NCBI GenBank assembly: GCA_031266095.1
Contig: JAISBR010000167.1
Coordinates: 1 to 27,543, forward strand
Origin: Treponema sp.
GTDB lineage: Bacteria > Spirochaetota > Spirochaetia > Treponematales > Breznakiellaceae
Direction of reading: 5' to 3'
DNA: 27,543 nt
Shown: piece after piece, positions 1-7,121 of the stretch
Layout: every line of letters begins with the position of its first letter
How positions within the stretch are numbered: the stretch's first letter is position 1
The notes under the pieces: generated by a model
The model's input: only the letters and a program-made list of their open reading frames with translations
What the model was told of the DNA's origin: nothing
Databases searched by the model: none
Program-made: the position numbers and the translations under genes

Positions 1-596
1 GAGCCAAAGGCGTGCCAGAAATAGACCTTACGGAGCAGGGTGAACTCGCTGGCCCCGAAAACCCTGGCCGAGGCAAGATAGCGGGGGTCGGTGTCCTTGA
101 TGCCCTGGTAGGTGTTGAAAAGCACGGGGTAAAATATTCCGATAAACATCAAAAAAATGTGCATTTTGCTTCCGATGCCGAAAAAGATGATCGTCATGGG
201 CACCCAGGCCGGCGGCGGGATGGGGGAGAGGAGCTGCCAGAGGGGCAGGATATAGGCCCGGATTTTCAGGTTCCAGCCCATAAAAAGGCCGATAGGGACA
301 GCCAAGGCCACGGCAATGCCAAAGGCAATAAAAAAACGCCCCATGCTGTACAGTATGTGAAAGATCAGGTTGCGGTGGAGCAGCATATCCCAGAATTTTT
401 TCACCACCGTGCTTAATGAGGGGATGAGGCTTTCCGGAATAATATGCCAGCGGGGAAAGAATTCCCACAGCAGAAGCAAAGGAATAAAGATACTGAGGAA
501 TTCCAGGGAAAAGAAATTCCCCAGGGAATTTTTGAAGAATCCTCCCAGTTCCAGAAAGAAGCGCCTGACCCCCCGGGTCTCGTAAGTATCGCTCAT
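1..596 (-). CDS. ABC transporter permease, SsuC/TauC type (partial, runs off the left edge)
   Basis: The minus strand reads open from an ATG at 594-596 to the window edge, giving about 198 residues that begin MSDTYETRGVRRFF. Hydrophobic membrane segments are evident (for example SIFIPLLLLWEFF and FFIAFGIAVALAVPIGLFMG), followed by a run typical of this permease class (LLSPIPPPAWVPMTIIFFGIG). Near the cut end lies the cytoplasmic EAA loop (ASARVFGASEFTLLRKVYFW), which docks the ATPase. These are hallmarks of the nitrate/sulfonate/taurine/thiamine-precursor importer permeases. It lies 67 bases downstream of the binding-protein gene on the same strand, so the two should be co-transcribed. The ATPase is not in the window and may follow to the left. 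The substrate cannot be read from the sequence. An open frame at 28-468 on the same strand is only a shadow. Confidence 0.9.
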   Translation of the reverse strand, partial: MSDTYETRGVRRFFLELGGFFKNSLGNFFSLEFLSIFIPLLLLWEFFPRWHIIPESLIPSLSTVVKKFWDMLLHRNLIFHILYSMGRFFIAFGIAVALAVPIGLFMGWNLKIRAYILPLWQLLSPIPPPAWVPMTIIFFGIGSKMHIFLMFIGIFYPVLFNTYQGIKDTDPRYLASARVFGASEFTLLRKVYFWHAFG

Positions 597-663
597 TGTA
601 TGTAACACATAGTATTAGCAGGAAATGAGAGGATCATTCCCTTCCCCATTCCCTGCAAACCAA

Positions 664-1704
664 CTACCAGGTGATTCCCTTAAACGCCGGGGAAAACAGC
701 GCGTCGCCGGGATTTCTGTCAATGGTTCCCTGATTCACCAGGGCCTGAGCATAGCCGGTGAGACCGGGGGTATCCAGATGGACGGTAAAGCCCAGCTTGG
801 GATTGCTATTGATGATCGCCTGCTCGGAAACATTCGGTACGTACTTGCGGGCGATAGCTACAATATCCGGCGCTATGGGATTAGACAGGATAAGCCGGTC
901 GGCTTCCTCAATAGCCTCAATAAAGACTTTGGCGTCACCAAGCCGGTCTCGAATAAAGGCGGTATTGGCGTTGATGGTCCGGCAGGGGGGATTATCCCCG
1001 GCCAGGTTCCGGTCAACAACGCCGTCCCCATTGGCGTCCGAATGGCCGTCGAAGATGGTCTTGTACTTAGGCTGCCCTGCGGCGTCTTTCAAGAGCAGGG
1101 CCTCCGCCACAAAGGGTTCTTCCAGAATGGCACCCCTTACCGCGCCCCCTTCCAGGGCCGCCAGAGCCGCGCCGGGAGCCAGGGACACAAGCTCAAATTC
1201 CGTGTCGTACTGACCGCGCAAGGCGTCCCGAATAGCGATTACCGCGCAGCAAGTATTGGAAAGCCCGGCCAGTTGGAGTCCTTTGAGATCCCCGGGGGTC
1301 CTAATCGGAGCGTTAACAGGTACCACCAGAACCGATGTGCAGGGAATCTTAACCTGGCTGATGATGATGATCTCCTGCCCTCTCGCTATGGGCGTGATAA
1401 CCCCGGTGGGGCAATTAAAGACGATATCCGCCTCACCGCCGACCACAGCCGCGACCCCGGAATTGGTTTGCTGAATCTCCACCTCCAGCCCCCGCCTGGT
1501 GAATAGCCCCTTCTCATAGGCCACGTACAAGTTCAGGTGATGGGTAGAGTTGGCATCGGCTACGATAACCTTTTTACCGGACAGGACCGACCCCTGGGCC
1601 TGGGGAGCGCTCTGCGCCGCAGGATCCTCCTTTCTCCCTGCTCCCCAGGCAGACAGCGCCAGGGTCAGCGCAAGCAAAGCGGTTACACAAATTTTTTTGT
1701 CCAT
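664..1704 (-). CDS. ABC transporter substrate-binding protein, NMT1/SsuA/TauA family
   Basis: A 346-residue exported protein. The N-terminus is a signal peptide (KK, then a hydrophobic core to LALSAWGAGRKED). There is no lipobox cysteine, so it may be periplasmic or processed at the treponeme-style AGRKE site. The body shows the family pattern: ADANSTHHLNLYVAYEKGLF near residue 50, GVITPIARGQ near 101, PIRTPGDLKGLQLAG near 133-147, and ALAALEGGAVRGAILEEPF near 180-198. The start is supported by an AAGGAGGC ribosome site just upstream of the ATG. It is the first gene of the importer operon, with the permease following after 67 bases. Odd features are a dockerin/EF-hand-like loop (DANGDGVVD, residues 223-231) and five cysteines in the mature part (98, 122, 152, 153, 241), which allow disulfides. 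The family assignment is firm; the ligand is unknown. Confidence 0.9.
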   Translation of the reverse strand: MDKKICVTALLALTLALSAWGAGRKEDPAAQSAPQAQGSVLSGKKVIVADANSTHHLNLYVAYEKGLFTRRGLEVEIQQTNSGVAAVVGGEADIVFNCPTGVITPIARGQEIIIISQVKIPCTSVLVVPVNAPIRTPGDLKGLQLAGLSNTCCAVIAIRDALRGQYDTEFELVSLAPGAALAALEGGAVRGAILEEPFVAEALLLKDAAGQPKYKTIFDGHSDANGDGVVDRNLAGDNPPCRTINANTAFIRDRLGDAKVFIEAIEEADRLILSNPIAPDIVAIARKYVPNVSEQAIINSNPKLGFTVHLDTPGLTGYAQALVNQGTIDRNPGDALFSPAFKGITW

Positions 1705-1722
1705 AATACAGCCTCCTTGTAT

Positions 1723-1741
1723 TTCATAGTTTTACTATGAA
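1723..1741. promoter_or_regulatory. Operator-like palindrome at the importer transcription start
   Basis: TTCATAG-TTTTA-CTATGAA is a perfect 7-base inverted repeat with a 5-base centre. It lies between the -10 box (1748-1753) and the ribosome site, over the expected start of transcription. This position suits a repressor operator. The cognate regulator is not in the window, and the regulatory role is inferred from position. Confidence 0.45.
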
Positions 1742-1746
1742 TTTTA

Positions 1747-1775
1747 TATAATATAATAATCATAGGATTTGTCAA
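1747..1775 (-). promoter_or_regulatory. Sigma-70-type promoter of the ABC importer operon
   Basis: On the minus strand a perfect -35 TTGACA (1770-1775) is followed after 16 bases by TATTAT (1748-1753), a 5/6 match to -10. Overlapping alternatives one base further also fit. It sits 45-70 bases upstream of the binding-protein start, in a strongly AT-rich stretch. Confidence 0.7.
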
Positions 1776-1816
1776 GTATATTTCATAAATTCAGCGAAAA
1801 TTTTTTAAAAGATTGC

Positions 1817-1848
1817 GGCTGTTCCAAAACTTCACTTTTGGAACAGTC
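1817..1848. repeat. Strong hairpin of the GRCTGTYYCAAAA family
   Basis: CTGTTCCAAAA (1819-1829) pairs perfectly with TTTTGGAACAG (1836-1846) around a CTTCAC loop. Two further outer pairs, one a G-U, make about 13 pairs. The arm resembles arms at 5268-5325 and 27108-27124, suggesting a dispersed repeat. No U-tract follows on either strand, so it is not a textbook terminator. Confidence 0.6.
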
Positions 1849-1894
1849 TCGATCTATAGGCGCACCTCACCGGATAAGAATTTAAGGCGCCGCG

Positions 1895-2053
1895 AGGAGT
1901 TTGTTGCATTTCGTGCATAAAACCGCCCAAAATCGCCTGACAGGCGATTTTTTTCCCTGCAAACGCCGTCGAACCGAAGGTTCGCAGGAGCCCGTTAACC
2001 GGGGTTTTTACGGTATACAGTGAAGCAAAACCTACAAGCGTAACAGGCTCCTA
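1895..2053. repeat. Dispersed 160-base structured element, copy A
   Basis: This 159-base stretch matches 20738-20900 at about 85% by eye with only a one-base indel. Its ends form imperfect terminal inverted repeats: AGGAGTTTGTTGC at the left, against AGGAGCCTGTTAC when the right end is read on the other strand. Inside are hairpins: TGCAT/GTGCA near 1906-1918; AATCGCCT/AGGCGATT near 1936-1955, flanked by A and T tracts like a bidirectional terminator; CGAACC-GAA-GGTTCG near 1969-1983; and CCCG-TTAAC-CGGG near 1990-2002, followed by TTTTT. It fills most of the 382-base gap between the divergent importer operon and lipA. It carries no transposase. It could be a MITE-like element or a repeat-encoded structured RNA. 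Confidence 0.8.
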
Positions 2054-2071
2054 GCCCCGGAATTCCTGTTA

Positions 2072-2086
2072 TGGTATAGTGTTCCC
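2072..2086 (+). promoter_or_regulatory. Extended -10 promoter directly at lipA (leaderless start likely)
   Basis: TGgTATAGT (2072-2080) matches an extended -10 box. Only six bases separate it from the lipA ATG at 2087, so transcription should begin at or within a base or two of the start codon. No Shine-Dalgarno sequence is present, which fits a leaderless message. Confidence 0.5.
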
Positions 2087-2986
2087 ATGATAGCGTTGCC
2101 TCTCCCCAAACCTGACTGGATCAGGGTCCGATTCCCGTCCGGGGATACCTGGAAATGGGTAGCGGAGACTTTGGTGAAATACCGGCTCCATACGGTCTGC
2201 AGCGAAGCCCAATGCCCCAATAAGGGTGAATGCTGGGGCGCGGGAACCGCTACATTTATGATTTTAGGTAATGTCTGTACCCGTTCTTGCCGGTTCTGCG
2301 CCGTAAAATCAGGACGGGAAGGGGTTCCGCCTGATGCCTCGGAAGGGGAGCGGATCGCCCGGGCCGCGGAAGATCTGGGCCTGAAATACGTGGTACTCAC
2401 CTCCGTGGATCGGGACGACCTTCCATGCCGGGGAGCGGACCATTTTGCCGCGTGTATCATCGCAATCAGGAAACGGCTTCCTGAGATAAAAGTTGAAGTC
2501 CTCATTCCTGATTATACTCAGGCGGAAATGGCCCCTATACTGCAAGCCGCCGCCGCCGTGATCGCCCATAATGTAGAAACCGTCCGTTCCCTCCAATGGG
2601 TACGGGACCGCCACGCTTCCTTTGAAAAAAGCCTCGCGACTCTGGCGGCCGCCAAGCAGCCGATCCTTTCAGGGATCCCCCGCGTCCCGGTGACTAAATC
2701 AAGCCTTCTCTTGGGGCTGGGCGAGACAGAAAGTGAGGTCCTCCAAACCATGGATGAACTCCGTTCGGCGGGAGTGGACATCCTCGTGATGGGCCAGTAT
2801 CTCCAACCCACAAAGCGGCAGCTTCCGGTAATGGAGTATATTAGTCCCGGACGATTCGAGGACTATGCCCAAGCGGCCCGGGAACGCGGTTTTGCTTCCG
2901 TGATATCGTCTCCCTTTGCCCGGACAAGTTATCACGCTTTTGAAGCCGCCGCCGATGCGGGCCGGGAAGGCGTTCATGCTGGTTGA
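2087..2986 (+). CDS. lipA: Lipoyl synthase (radical SAM)
   Basis: LipA inserts two sulfurs into protein-bound octanoyl groups to make lipoyl, the swinging arm of 2-oxoacid dehydrogenases and the glycine cleavage H protein. The 299 residues carry all hallmarks: the auxiliary cluster motif CSEAQCPNKGEC (C38, C43, C49), the radical-SAM motif CTRSCRFC (C64, C68, C71), LTSVDRDDLP, the HNVETV stretch, TKSSLLLGLGET, MGQYLQPT, and the terminal RTSYHA (279-284), whose Ser281 corresponds to the serine ligand of the auxiliary cluster. Length is normal. The start at 2087 gives the usual LPKPDWIRVRFP beginning, but no ribosome site precedes it. The next gene overlaps its end by 11 bases, so the three lip genes form one unit. 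Confidence 0.97.
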   Translation: MIALPLPKPDWIRVRFPSGDTWKWVAETLVKYRLHTVCSEAQCPNKGECWGAGTATFMILGNVCTRSCRFCAVKSGREGVPPDASEGERIARAAEDLGLKYVVLTSVDRDDLPCRGADHFAACIIAIRKRLPEIKVEVLIPDYTQAEMAPILQAAAAVIAHNVETVRSLQWVRDRHASFEKSLATLAAAKQPILSGIPRVPVTKSSLLLGLGETESEVLQTMDELRSAGVDILVMGQYLQPTKRQLPVMEYISPGRFEDYAQAARERGFASVISSPFARTSYHAFEAAADAGREGVHAG

Positions 2987-3278
2987 AGGGGCGGGGAAGC
3001 CTGAGGGCTGTAAACTCATCCGGTTTAGCGCGGATATTGAGGGCAGCATCCTCAAAAGTATACGAATCCGGGGGGATTTTTTCGCCAGCCCCGAAGAGGG
3101 CTTTGATCGTGTTGAAGCGCGCCTTGCGGAGATTCCCCTCTCGGAAATAGAAAGTTCATTTAACATGCTCCTTAACGAAGAGGGCGTTGAGGTTTTCGGC
3201 ATAAGCGGCGCGGGACTCGCGTCCTTGCTGTACGCTGCCGAAAAATCTGTTTCCCTGAACTCGGAGGAGAAGCCATGA
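2976..3278 (+). CDS. lplB: Stand-alone lipoate-protein ligase accessory (C-terminal) domain, LplB-like
   Basis: A 100-residue protein resembling the small C-terminal domain of lipoate ligases (Lip_prot_lig_C family): GCKLIRFSADIEGSILKSIRIRGDFF-type opening strands, FASPEEGFDRVEARLAEIPLSEIESSF, and an ending GVEVFGISGAGLASLL. In Thermoplasma this domain is a separate subunit (LplB) that LplA needs to activate lipoate to lipoyl-AMP. The ATG at 2976 is chosen because GGGAAGG lies 6-7 bases upstream; an open frame extends back to 2916 but would overlap lipA by 71 bases. It overlaps lplA by ATGA at 3275-3278, a typical coupling arrangement. The symbol follows the archaeal precedent. Confidence 0.85.
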   Translation: MLVEGAGKPEGCKLIRFSADIEGSILKSIRIRGDFFASPEEGFDRVEARLAEIPLSEIESSFNMLLNEEGVEVFGISGAGLASLLYAAEKSVSLNSEEKP

Positions 3279-4078
3279 ACGAAACATCGATAAAGTCCTA
3301 TCCTATGCGGCTCCTTCAAACCGGCTTCCACGACTGCTATTACAATATGGGACTGGACGAAGCCCTTCTGGAATCGGTGGCCCAGGGAGACTCTCCGCCG
3401 GTTCTGCGGTTTTACGGCTGGGAACCGGAGGCGGTTTCGGTGGGTTATTTCCAGCGGCTTGAGGAAGAAGTGAATACCCGGGCCTGCAAAGACCGAGGTG
3501 TGGGCGTCACACGTCGTATATCAGGCGGCGGCGCGGTCTTTCATCATGCCGAGCTTACCTACAGTATCATCCTTCCGGTAAGCCATCCCCTGGCCGGAAC
3601 GTCCATACATGACTCGTACCATATTCTCTGCGAAGGCGTTGTCCGGGGACTTGCCCTGCTGGGGCTTGCCGCCCGGTTCGCGCCCATCAACGATATAATC
3701 TGCGGGGACCGGAAGATCTCCGGCAACGCCCAGACCCGCCGTATGAATACGGTTCTTCATCACGGTACCGTACTCCTGGACCTGGACGCGGACCTCATGT
3801 TCAGCCTGCTGAGGGTCCCGGAGGAGAAGATAAAAGGCCGGCTCATACAGGACGTAAAAGAGCGAGTCACGAGTATCCGCGGTCAGGGAGTTTCCACGGG
3901 ATTCGTCGAGACCGGGGCCGCTATGATCGAGGGCTTCCGTCAAGCCCTGGACCTGGAATTTACCGCTCCCCTGTCCGCGCCGGCCTATCCCGGCGGCCCG
4001 GCTCCGGTTGAAGATGAACGCGCCCGAGAACTTGCGGTCAAACGGTTCGCGTCCCCCGGCTGGCTCCACAAACGGTAG
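3275..4078 (+). CDS. lplA: Lipoate-protein ligase A catalytic subunit
   Basis: LplA adenylates lipoate (or octanoate) and transfers it to the target lysine of lipoyl domains. The 267-residue protein shows the BPL/LplA fold motifs: RFYGWEPEAVSVGYFQ, RRISGGGAVFHH (80-91), GDRKISGNAQTR (144-155, with Lys147 equivalent to the catalytic lysine) and LHHGTVLLDLD (161-171). It lacks the C-terminal accessory domain, which is encoded separately just upstream, so the two proteins should act together. The start is coupled to the preceding stop by ATGA, with TCGGAGGAGA upstream as the ribosome site. A LipM-like octanoyltransferase role cannot be excluded, but the accessory partner argues for a ligase. Confidence 0.93.
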   Translation: MNETSIKSYPMRLLQTGFHDCYYNMGLDEALLESVAQGDSPPVLRFYGWEPEAVSVGYFQRLEEEVNTRACKDRGVGVTRRISGGGAVFHHAELTYSIILPVSHPLAGTSIHDSYHILCEGVVRGLALLGLAARFAPINDIICGDRKISGNAQTRRMNTVLHHGTVLLDLDADLMFSLLRVPEEKIKGRLIQDVKERVTSIRGQGVSTGFVETGAAMIEGFRQALDLEFTAPLSAPAYPGGPAPVEDERARELAVKRFASPGWLHKR

Positions 4079-4156
4079 ACACTTTTGCTTAATGTTTGTC
4101 TTATACAAATTGCAAACTGCCCATAAATTGGTATATGTGTCGGCTGATTAATACGT

Positions 4157-4178
4157 TATAGTGTAATGTAGGAGGGTT
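4157..4178 (+). promoter_or_regulatory. Candidate -10 box and ribosome site of the alcohol dehydrogenase gene
   Basis: TATAGT (4157-4162) is the same -10-like hexamer as at lipA. GGAGGG (4171-4176) is positioned for the ATG at 4181. No convincing -35 stands 17 bases upstream. An alternative pair, TTGCAA (4110-4115) and TATATG (4132-4137), is possible. Confidence 0.4.
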
Positions 4179-4180
4179 TT

Positions 4181-5239
4181 ATGAAAGGTTATGGTATTAT
4201 AAAAATCGGCCAGCCGGGCTGGCTTGATAAGGAAAAGCCGGTTCCCGGTCCCCTGGACGCGATAATCCGTCCCACGGCGCTTGCCCCGTGTTCATCAGAT
4301 ACCCATGCGATGCACGGAGGTTCGGGACCGAGGGAGAATCTGATTCTGGGGCATGAAGCTATCGGCGAAGTTGTGGAAACAGGCGGCATGGTTCGCAATT
4401 TTAAACCCGGCGACAAGGTGGTTATACCCTGCGTAACCCCTGACTGGACCGGCAGGTACATACAGGAAGGCAAATATACCGCGCATGACAACGCCGCGAT
4501 GGGAAGTTTTAAATTTCTCCGGGCAAAGGATGGAACCTTTGCCGAATTTTTCCATGTCAATATGGCCGACGCAAACATGGTAATTCTTCCCCCGGAAATC
4601 GCGCCTGAGGCGGCGCTTATGACCGTGGACATGATGTCTACAGGGTTTCACGCCGTGGAACTAGCCGAGGTACGTTATGGTGAAACAGTTGTCATCGTCG
4701 GTATCGGTCCGGTCGGTCTTATGGCGGTGGCGGGCGCTCAATTAAAAGGTGCGGGCCGTATTATTGTGGTCGGTACGCGGCTCAATTGCGTAAAGATAGC
4801 AAAAGAATACGGCGCGACTGATGTGGTGAGCTACAAGGATGGCGATATCGTTGAACAGATCAAAAGCCTTGCCGGCGGTACAGTGGACAAAGTCATTATC
4901 GCGGGAGGAAACGCGAAAACCCTTACCCAGGCACTATCACTGGTAAAACCAACCGGGATTGTATCAAGCGTGAATTACTATGACGCGTCGGATACCTTTA
5001 CAATTCCGGCCCTTGCCTGGGGACTCGGTATGGCAAACATTGATATCCGCGGAGGTTTCTGTCCCGGCGGAGCGGTCAGAATAGAAAAGCTGCTCAATAT
5101 TATAAGATACAAGCGGGTCGATCCGACAAAACTTATCACCCACCGTTTTGATGGTTTTGAAAAGATAGAAGACGCCTTCCTGCTTATGGATGAAAAACCG
5201 GCAGATCTTATTAAGCCGGCGGTTTTCATTAAATGGTAG
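4181..5239 (+). CDS. NADP-dependent secondary alcohol dehydrogenase (TbADH-like, zinc type)
   Basis: A 352-residue medium-chain dehydrogenase that interconverts secondary alcohols such as isopropanol with ketones, using NADP(H). It reads closely with the Thermoanaerobacter brockii enzyme from end to end (GPLDAIIRPTALAPCSSD, the LILGHEAIGEV stretch, DMMSTGFHAVELA, GGFCPGG, KRVDPTKLITH). Zinc ligands are Cys37, His58 and Asp150. The Rossmann motif GIGPVG is at 174-179. The NADP-selective pattern Gly198-Thr199-Arg200 plus Tyr218 matches the Gly/Ser/Arg and Tyr of TbADH, so NADP rather than NAD is inferred. A strong GGAGGG ribosome site supports the start. It is a single gene: lplA ends 102 bases upstream, and fapA converges from the other side. 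The physiological substrate is unknown. Confidence 0.93.
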   Translation: MKGYGIIKIGQPGWLDKEKPVPGPLDAIIRPTALAPCSSDTHAMHGGSGPRENLILGHEAIGEVVETGGMVRNFKPGDKVVIPCVTPDWTGRYIQEGKYTAHDNAAMGSFKFLRAKDGTFAEFFHVNMADANMVILPPEIAPEAALMTVDMMSTGFHAVELAEVRYGETVVIVGIGPVGLMAVAGAQLKGAGRIIVVGTRLNCVKIAKEYGATDVVSYKDGDIVEQIKSLAGGTVDKVIIAGGNAKTLTQALSLVKPTGIVSSVNYYDASDTFTIPALAWGLGMANIDIRGGFCPGGAVRIEKLLNIIRYKRVDPTKLITHRFDGFEKIEDAFLLMDEKPADLIKPAVFIKW

Positions 5240-5267
5240 GCCTTTCCGGATTAATTATGAGACAATG

Positions 5268-5325
5268 GAGACTGTCACAAAACTAATTGACTACGCGCTC
5301 CCGCACATGGTTTTGGGACAGGCTC
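5268..5325. repeat. Imperfect inverted repeat between convergent adh and fapA
   Basis: GAGACTGTCACAAAAC (5268-5283) and GTTTTGGGACAGGCTC (5310-5325) pair at 14 of 16 positions around a 26-base spacer. The arms belong to the same family as those at 1817-1848 and 27108-27124. No U-tract follows, so a terminator role is uncertain, although it sits where one is expected. The rest of the 163-base gap shows no gene. Confidence 0.55.
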
Positions 5326-5402
5326 TTGCAGTCAATCTTTACACTAAATTTACGGTATATCGCATAACATGAGTTTAACTCAGGTACGGCCGCGGCTGTC
5401 GC

Positions 5403-6833
5403 CTATAAGGTCTCCGAGACCAGTTTGCCTCCGAAAGGGTCCAGTCGTACCCGGACCTTGCGGAGTGGTTCCGTCACAAAAAGGGCTATCTGGCAGATTT
5501 CGATAAGAGTGCCGGGTGTTATTTCCCCTGAGACCTCAACTATGGCGCTTTCGTCGGCGTTGATATGATCTAAAAGCTCTGTAACCCTGGTAGAGGTACT
5601 CTGTTGTTCTTCCTCAAGCCGGTGTAGCAGTTCTTCCATTTTTACCCGCCTTTCCCCGCCCATATCAGGGGCGGCTATTAGTTCCCGGAGTTTCGCCAGT
5701 TTCGCCGCCAGCATGCGGAGCCGGTTATTGTTCTTTTCCTTTTCCTGCTGGGTGGTAAAATCGATGCCGCAGTGGATGCGGGTGGACTTGCCGGCCTTTT
5801 TGCCGATACCGCCGGTCTTGATGCCATGGACCGCGTAAATGTCGCCGCCGAGGATCATGCCTTGATCGCCCATTTCGATGCGTTCCAGAGTGAACACACT
5901 GGAGTTGATGATCTCCGAATCCACAAAGATAGCCTTCCGCGCTGCGGCACGGCAGTTCTCTATAAACTTGGTCCTGATGCCGCCATTGACTTTGAGCAGC
6001 GCCGCGCCCCGGCCGATGATACCCCCGCTTACTACCAGGTCGCCCTTGGTAACCGCCTCGGTAACGTCAAAGGTTTGCTTGATAGTTACCGAGCCGCCGG
6101 AGTAGATTTTAAAACCGTCACAGACCGGTCCCTCAATTAGCACATCGCCGGGGAAGATAATGTTACCGGTAGTATAGTCCACAGGGCCCTTAATGATCAG
6201 GGTGTCCTGTACGCTGAGGACCTTTTTGCTCTCTATCAATTGGCCGTTGATCTCTGAAATGATAAACTTCCCCTCGGTCCGGGTGTTGGTTCCACAGCTC
6301 AGCCCTTCAGGCCGGAGCTCCGCAAAAGGAAGGATCATACCATGTACATTTTTTCCTTCTTTACCCTGTTTCCTAGGCCGTAGCTTTGCCAATGTCTGGC
6401 CTTTTTTTACGATGATGAAAGGGGAGCGGGCACGGTAATCAACACGGCCGGAATCCTCCGCTTTTTGACCGCCGGGGGTAAGCAGGGGGTTAACTTCAAA
6501 GTATTCGGCTACTTCGTTCTCCGGCGGATCCCCTTTTGCGATAAGTATGTCCTTTACTTGCCGGCGACTCTGACCGCATGTTTCCAGCGCCTTTTCTATG
6601 GCGTTCCAGCGTATACCGTAAACTACATTGAGTCTCTGTAGCATCGTCCCCACGTTATTAGCACTTAGGGGGCGGACGTTGCCCATAGGGGGAATGAAAT
6701 CCGCCCACAGCTCAACGTCATTTTCCGAGAAGGAGACCACCAGCTTCCCCTCATTCTTGTCTCCAAACAGTATCTCCTGACGGTTCGCGGCTTGCTGAGT
6801 TTCGTTGGTCTTTCCGTCCTTCTGTTGTTCCAT
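5403..6833 (-). CDS. FapA/DUF342 family polymer-like protein
   Basis: A 476-residue cytoplasmic protein. The central part (about 120-340) has the glycine- and valine-rich beta-helix repeats of FapA (GQTLAKLRPRKQGKEGKNVHG, GPVDYTTGNIIFPGDVLIEG, GDLVVSGGIIGRGAALLKV, NSSVFTLERIEMGDQG, GGDIYAVHGIKT). It is followed by a coiled coil (QQEKEKNNNRLRMLAAKLAK through LLHRLEEEQQSTSTR) and a short beta domain. FapA proteins are linked to flagellar assembly and surface or signalling tasks; the exact job here is unknown. The start at 6833 is preferred because GGAG lies 7 bases upstream. The frame stays open back to 7208, but that extension would overlap pgi and has no family resemblance. It is divergent from pgi. 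Confidence 0.85.
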   Translation of the reverse strand: MEQQKDGKTNETQQAANRQEILFGDKNEGKLVVSFSENDVELWADFIPPMGNVRPLSANNVGTMLQRLNVVYGIRWNAIEKALETCGQSRRQVKDILIAKGDPPENEVAEYFEVNPLLTPGGQKAEDSGRVDYRARSPFIIVKKGQTLAKLRPRKQGKEGKNVHGMILPFAELRPEGLSCGTNTRTEGKFIISEINGQLIESKKVLSVQDTLIIKGPVDYTTGNIIFPGDVLIEGPVCDGFKIYSGGSVTIKQTFDVTEAVTKGDLVVSGGIIGRGAALLKVNGGIRTKFIENCRAAARKAIFVDSEIINSSVFTLERIEMGDQGMILGGDIYAVHGIKTGGIGKKAGKSTRIHCGIDFTTQQEKEKNNNRLRMLAAKLAKLRELIAAPDMGGERRVKMEELLHRLEEEQQSTSTRVTELLDHINADESAIVEVSGEITPGTLIEICQIALFVTEPLRKVRVRLDPFGGKLVSETL

Positions 6834-7008
6834 ACGGGTCTCCATTATTATCGGAAGAATAGAACTTGAACTTTTGGTAATATTGCCCCATAATAGGCCG
6901 TTATACGGTTCTTTCGTTCCGATACCATTTACCGGGAGCTTGAGGGATCTGTCGTACTTGTGGATTTTTGGAGGTTTTATGCGTGACGCGCAGCAACCCC
7001 TGGGAATT

Positions 7009-7036
7009 TTGCGATTGTATATTAAAATTTTATAAG
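7009..7036 (+). promoter_or_regulatory. Probable pgi promoter
   Basis: TTGCGA (7009-7014) and TATAAG (7031-7036) are 16 bases apart, about 85 bases upstream of the preferred pgi start, in an AT-rich part of the 288-base divergent gap shared with fapA. I could not place a confident fapA promoter on the opposite strand. Confidence 0.45.
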
Positions 7037-7121
7037 ACCTGATGAAGAATTCCACTGCGGAGGGTTTTATCGCCGGATGAAAGATACGATTTCCGGACTG
7101 GAAGATTATAAGGAGGCTGTT

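Noticed and set aside
28..468. A 146-codon minus-strand open frame
   Set aside because: It is a frame shadow of the permease gene, whose true frame runs off the window edge and shows the EAA loop and membrane helices.
2916..2975. N-terminal extension of the LplB-like gene
   Set aside because: It lies inside lipA; the ATG at 2976 has a ribosome site and gives the natural domain start.
5410..5422. GGTCTC-C-GAGACC palindrome
   Set aside because: It is within the last codons of fapA and has no U-tract, so it is likely chance.
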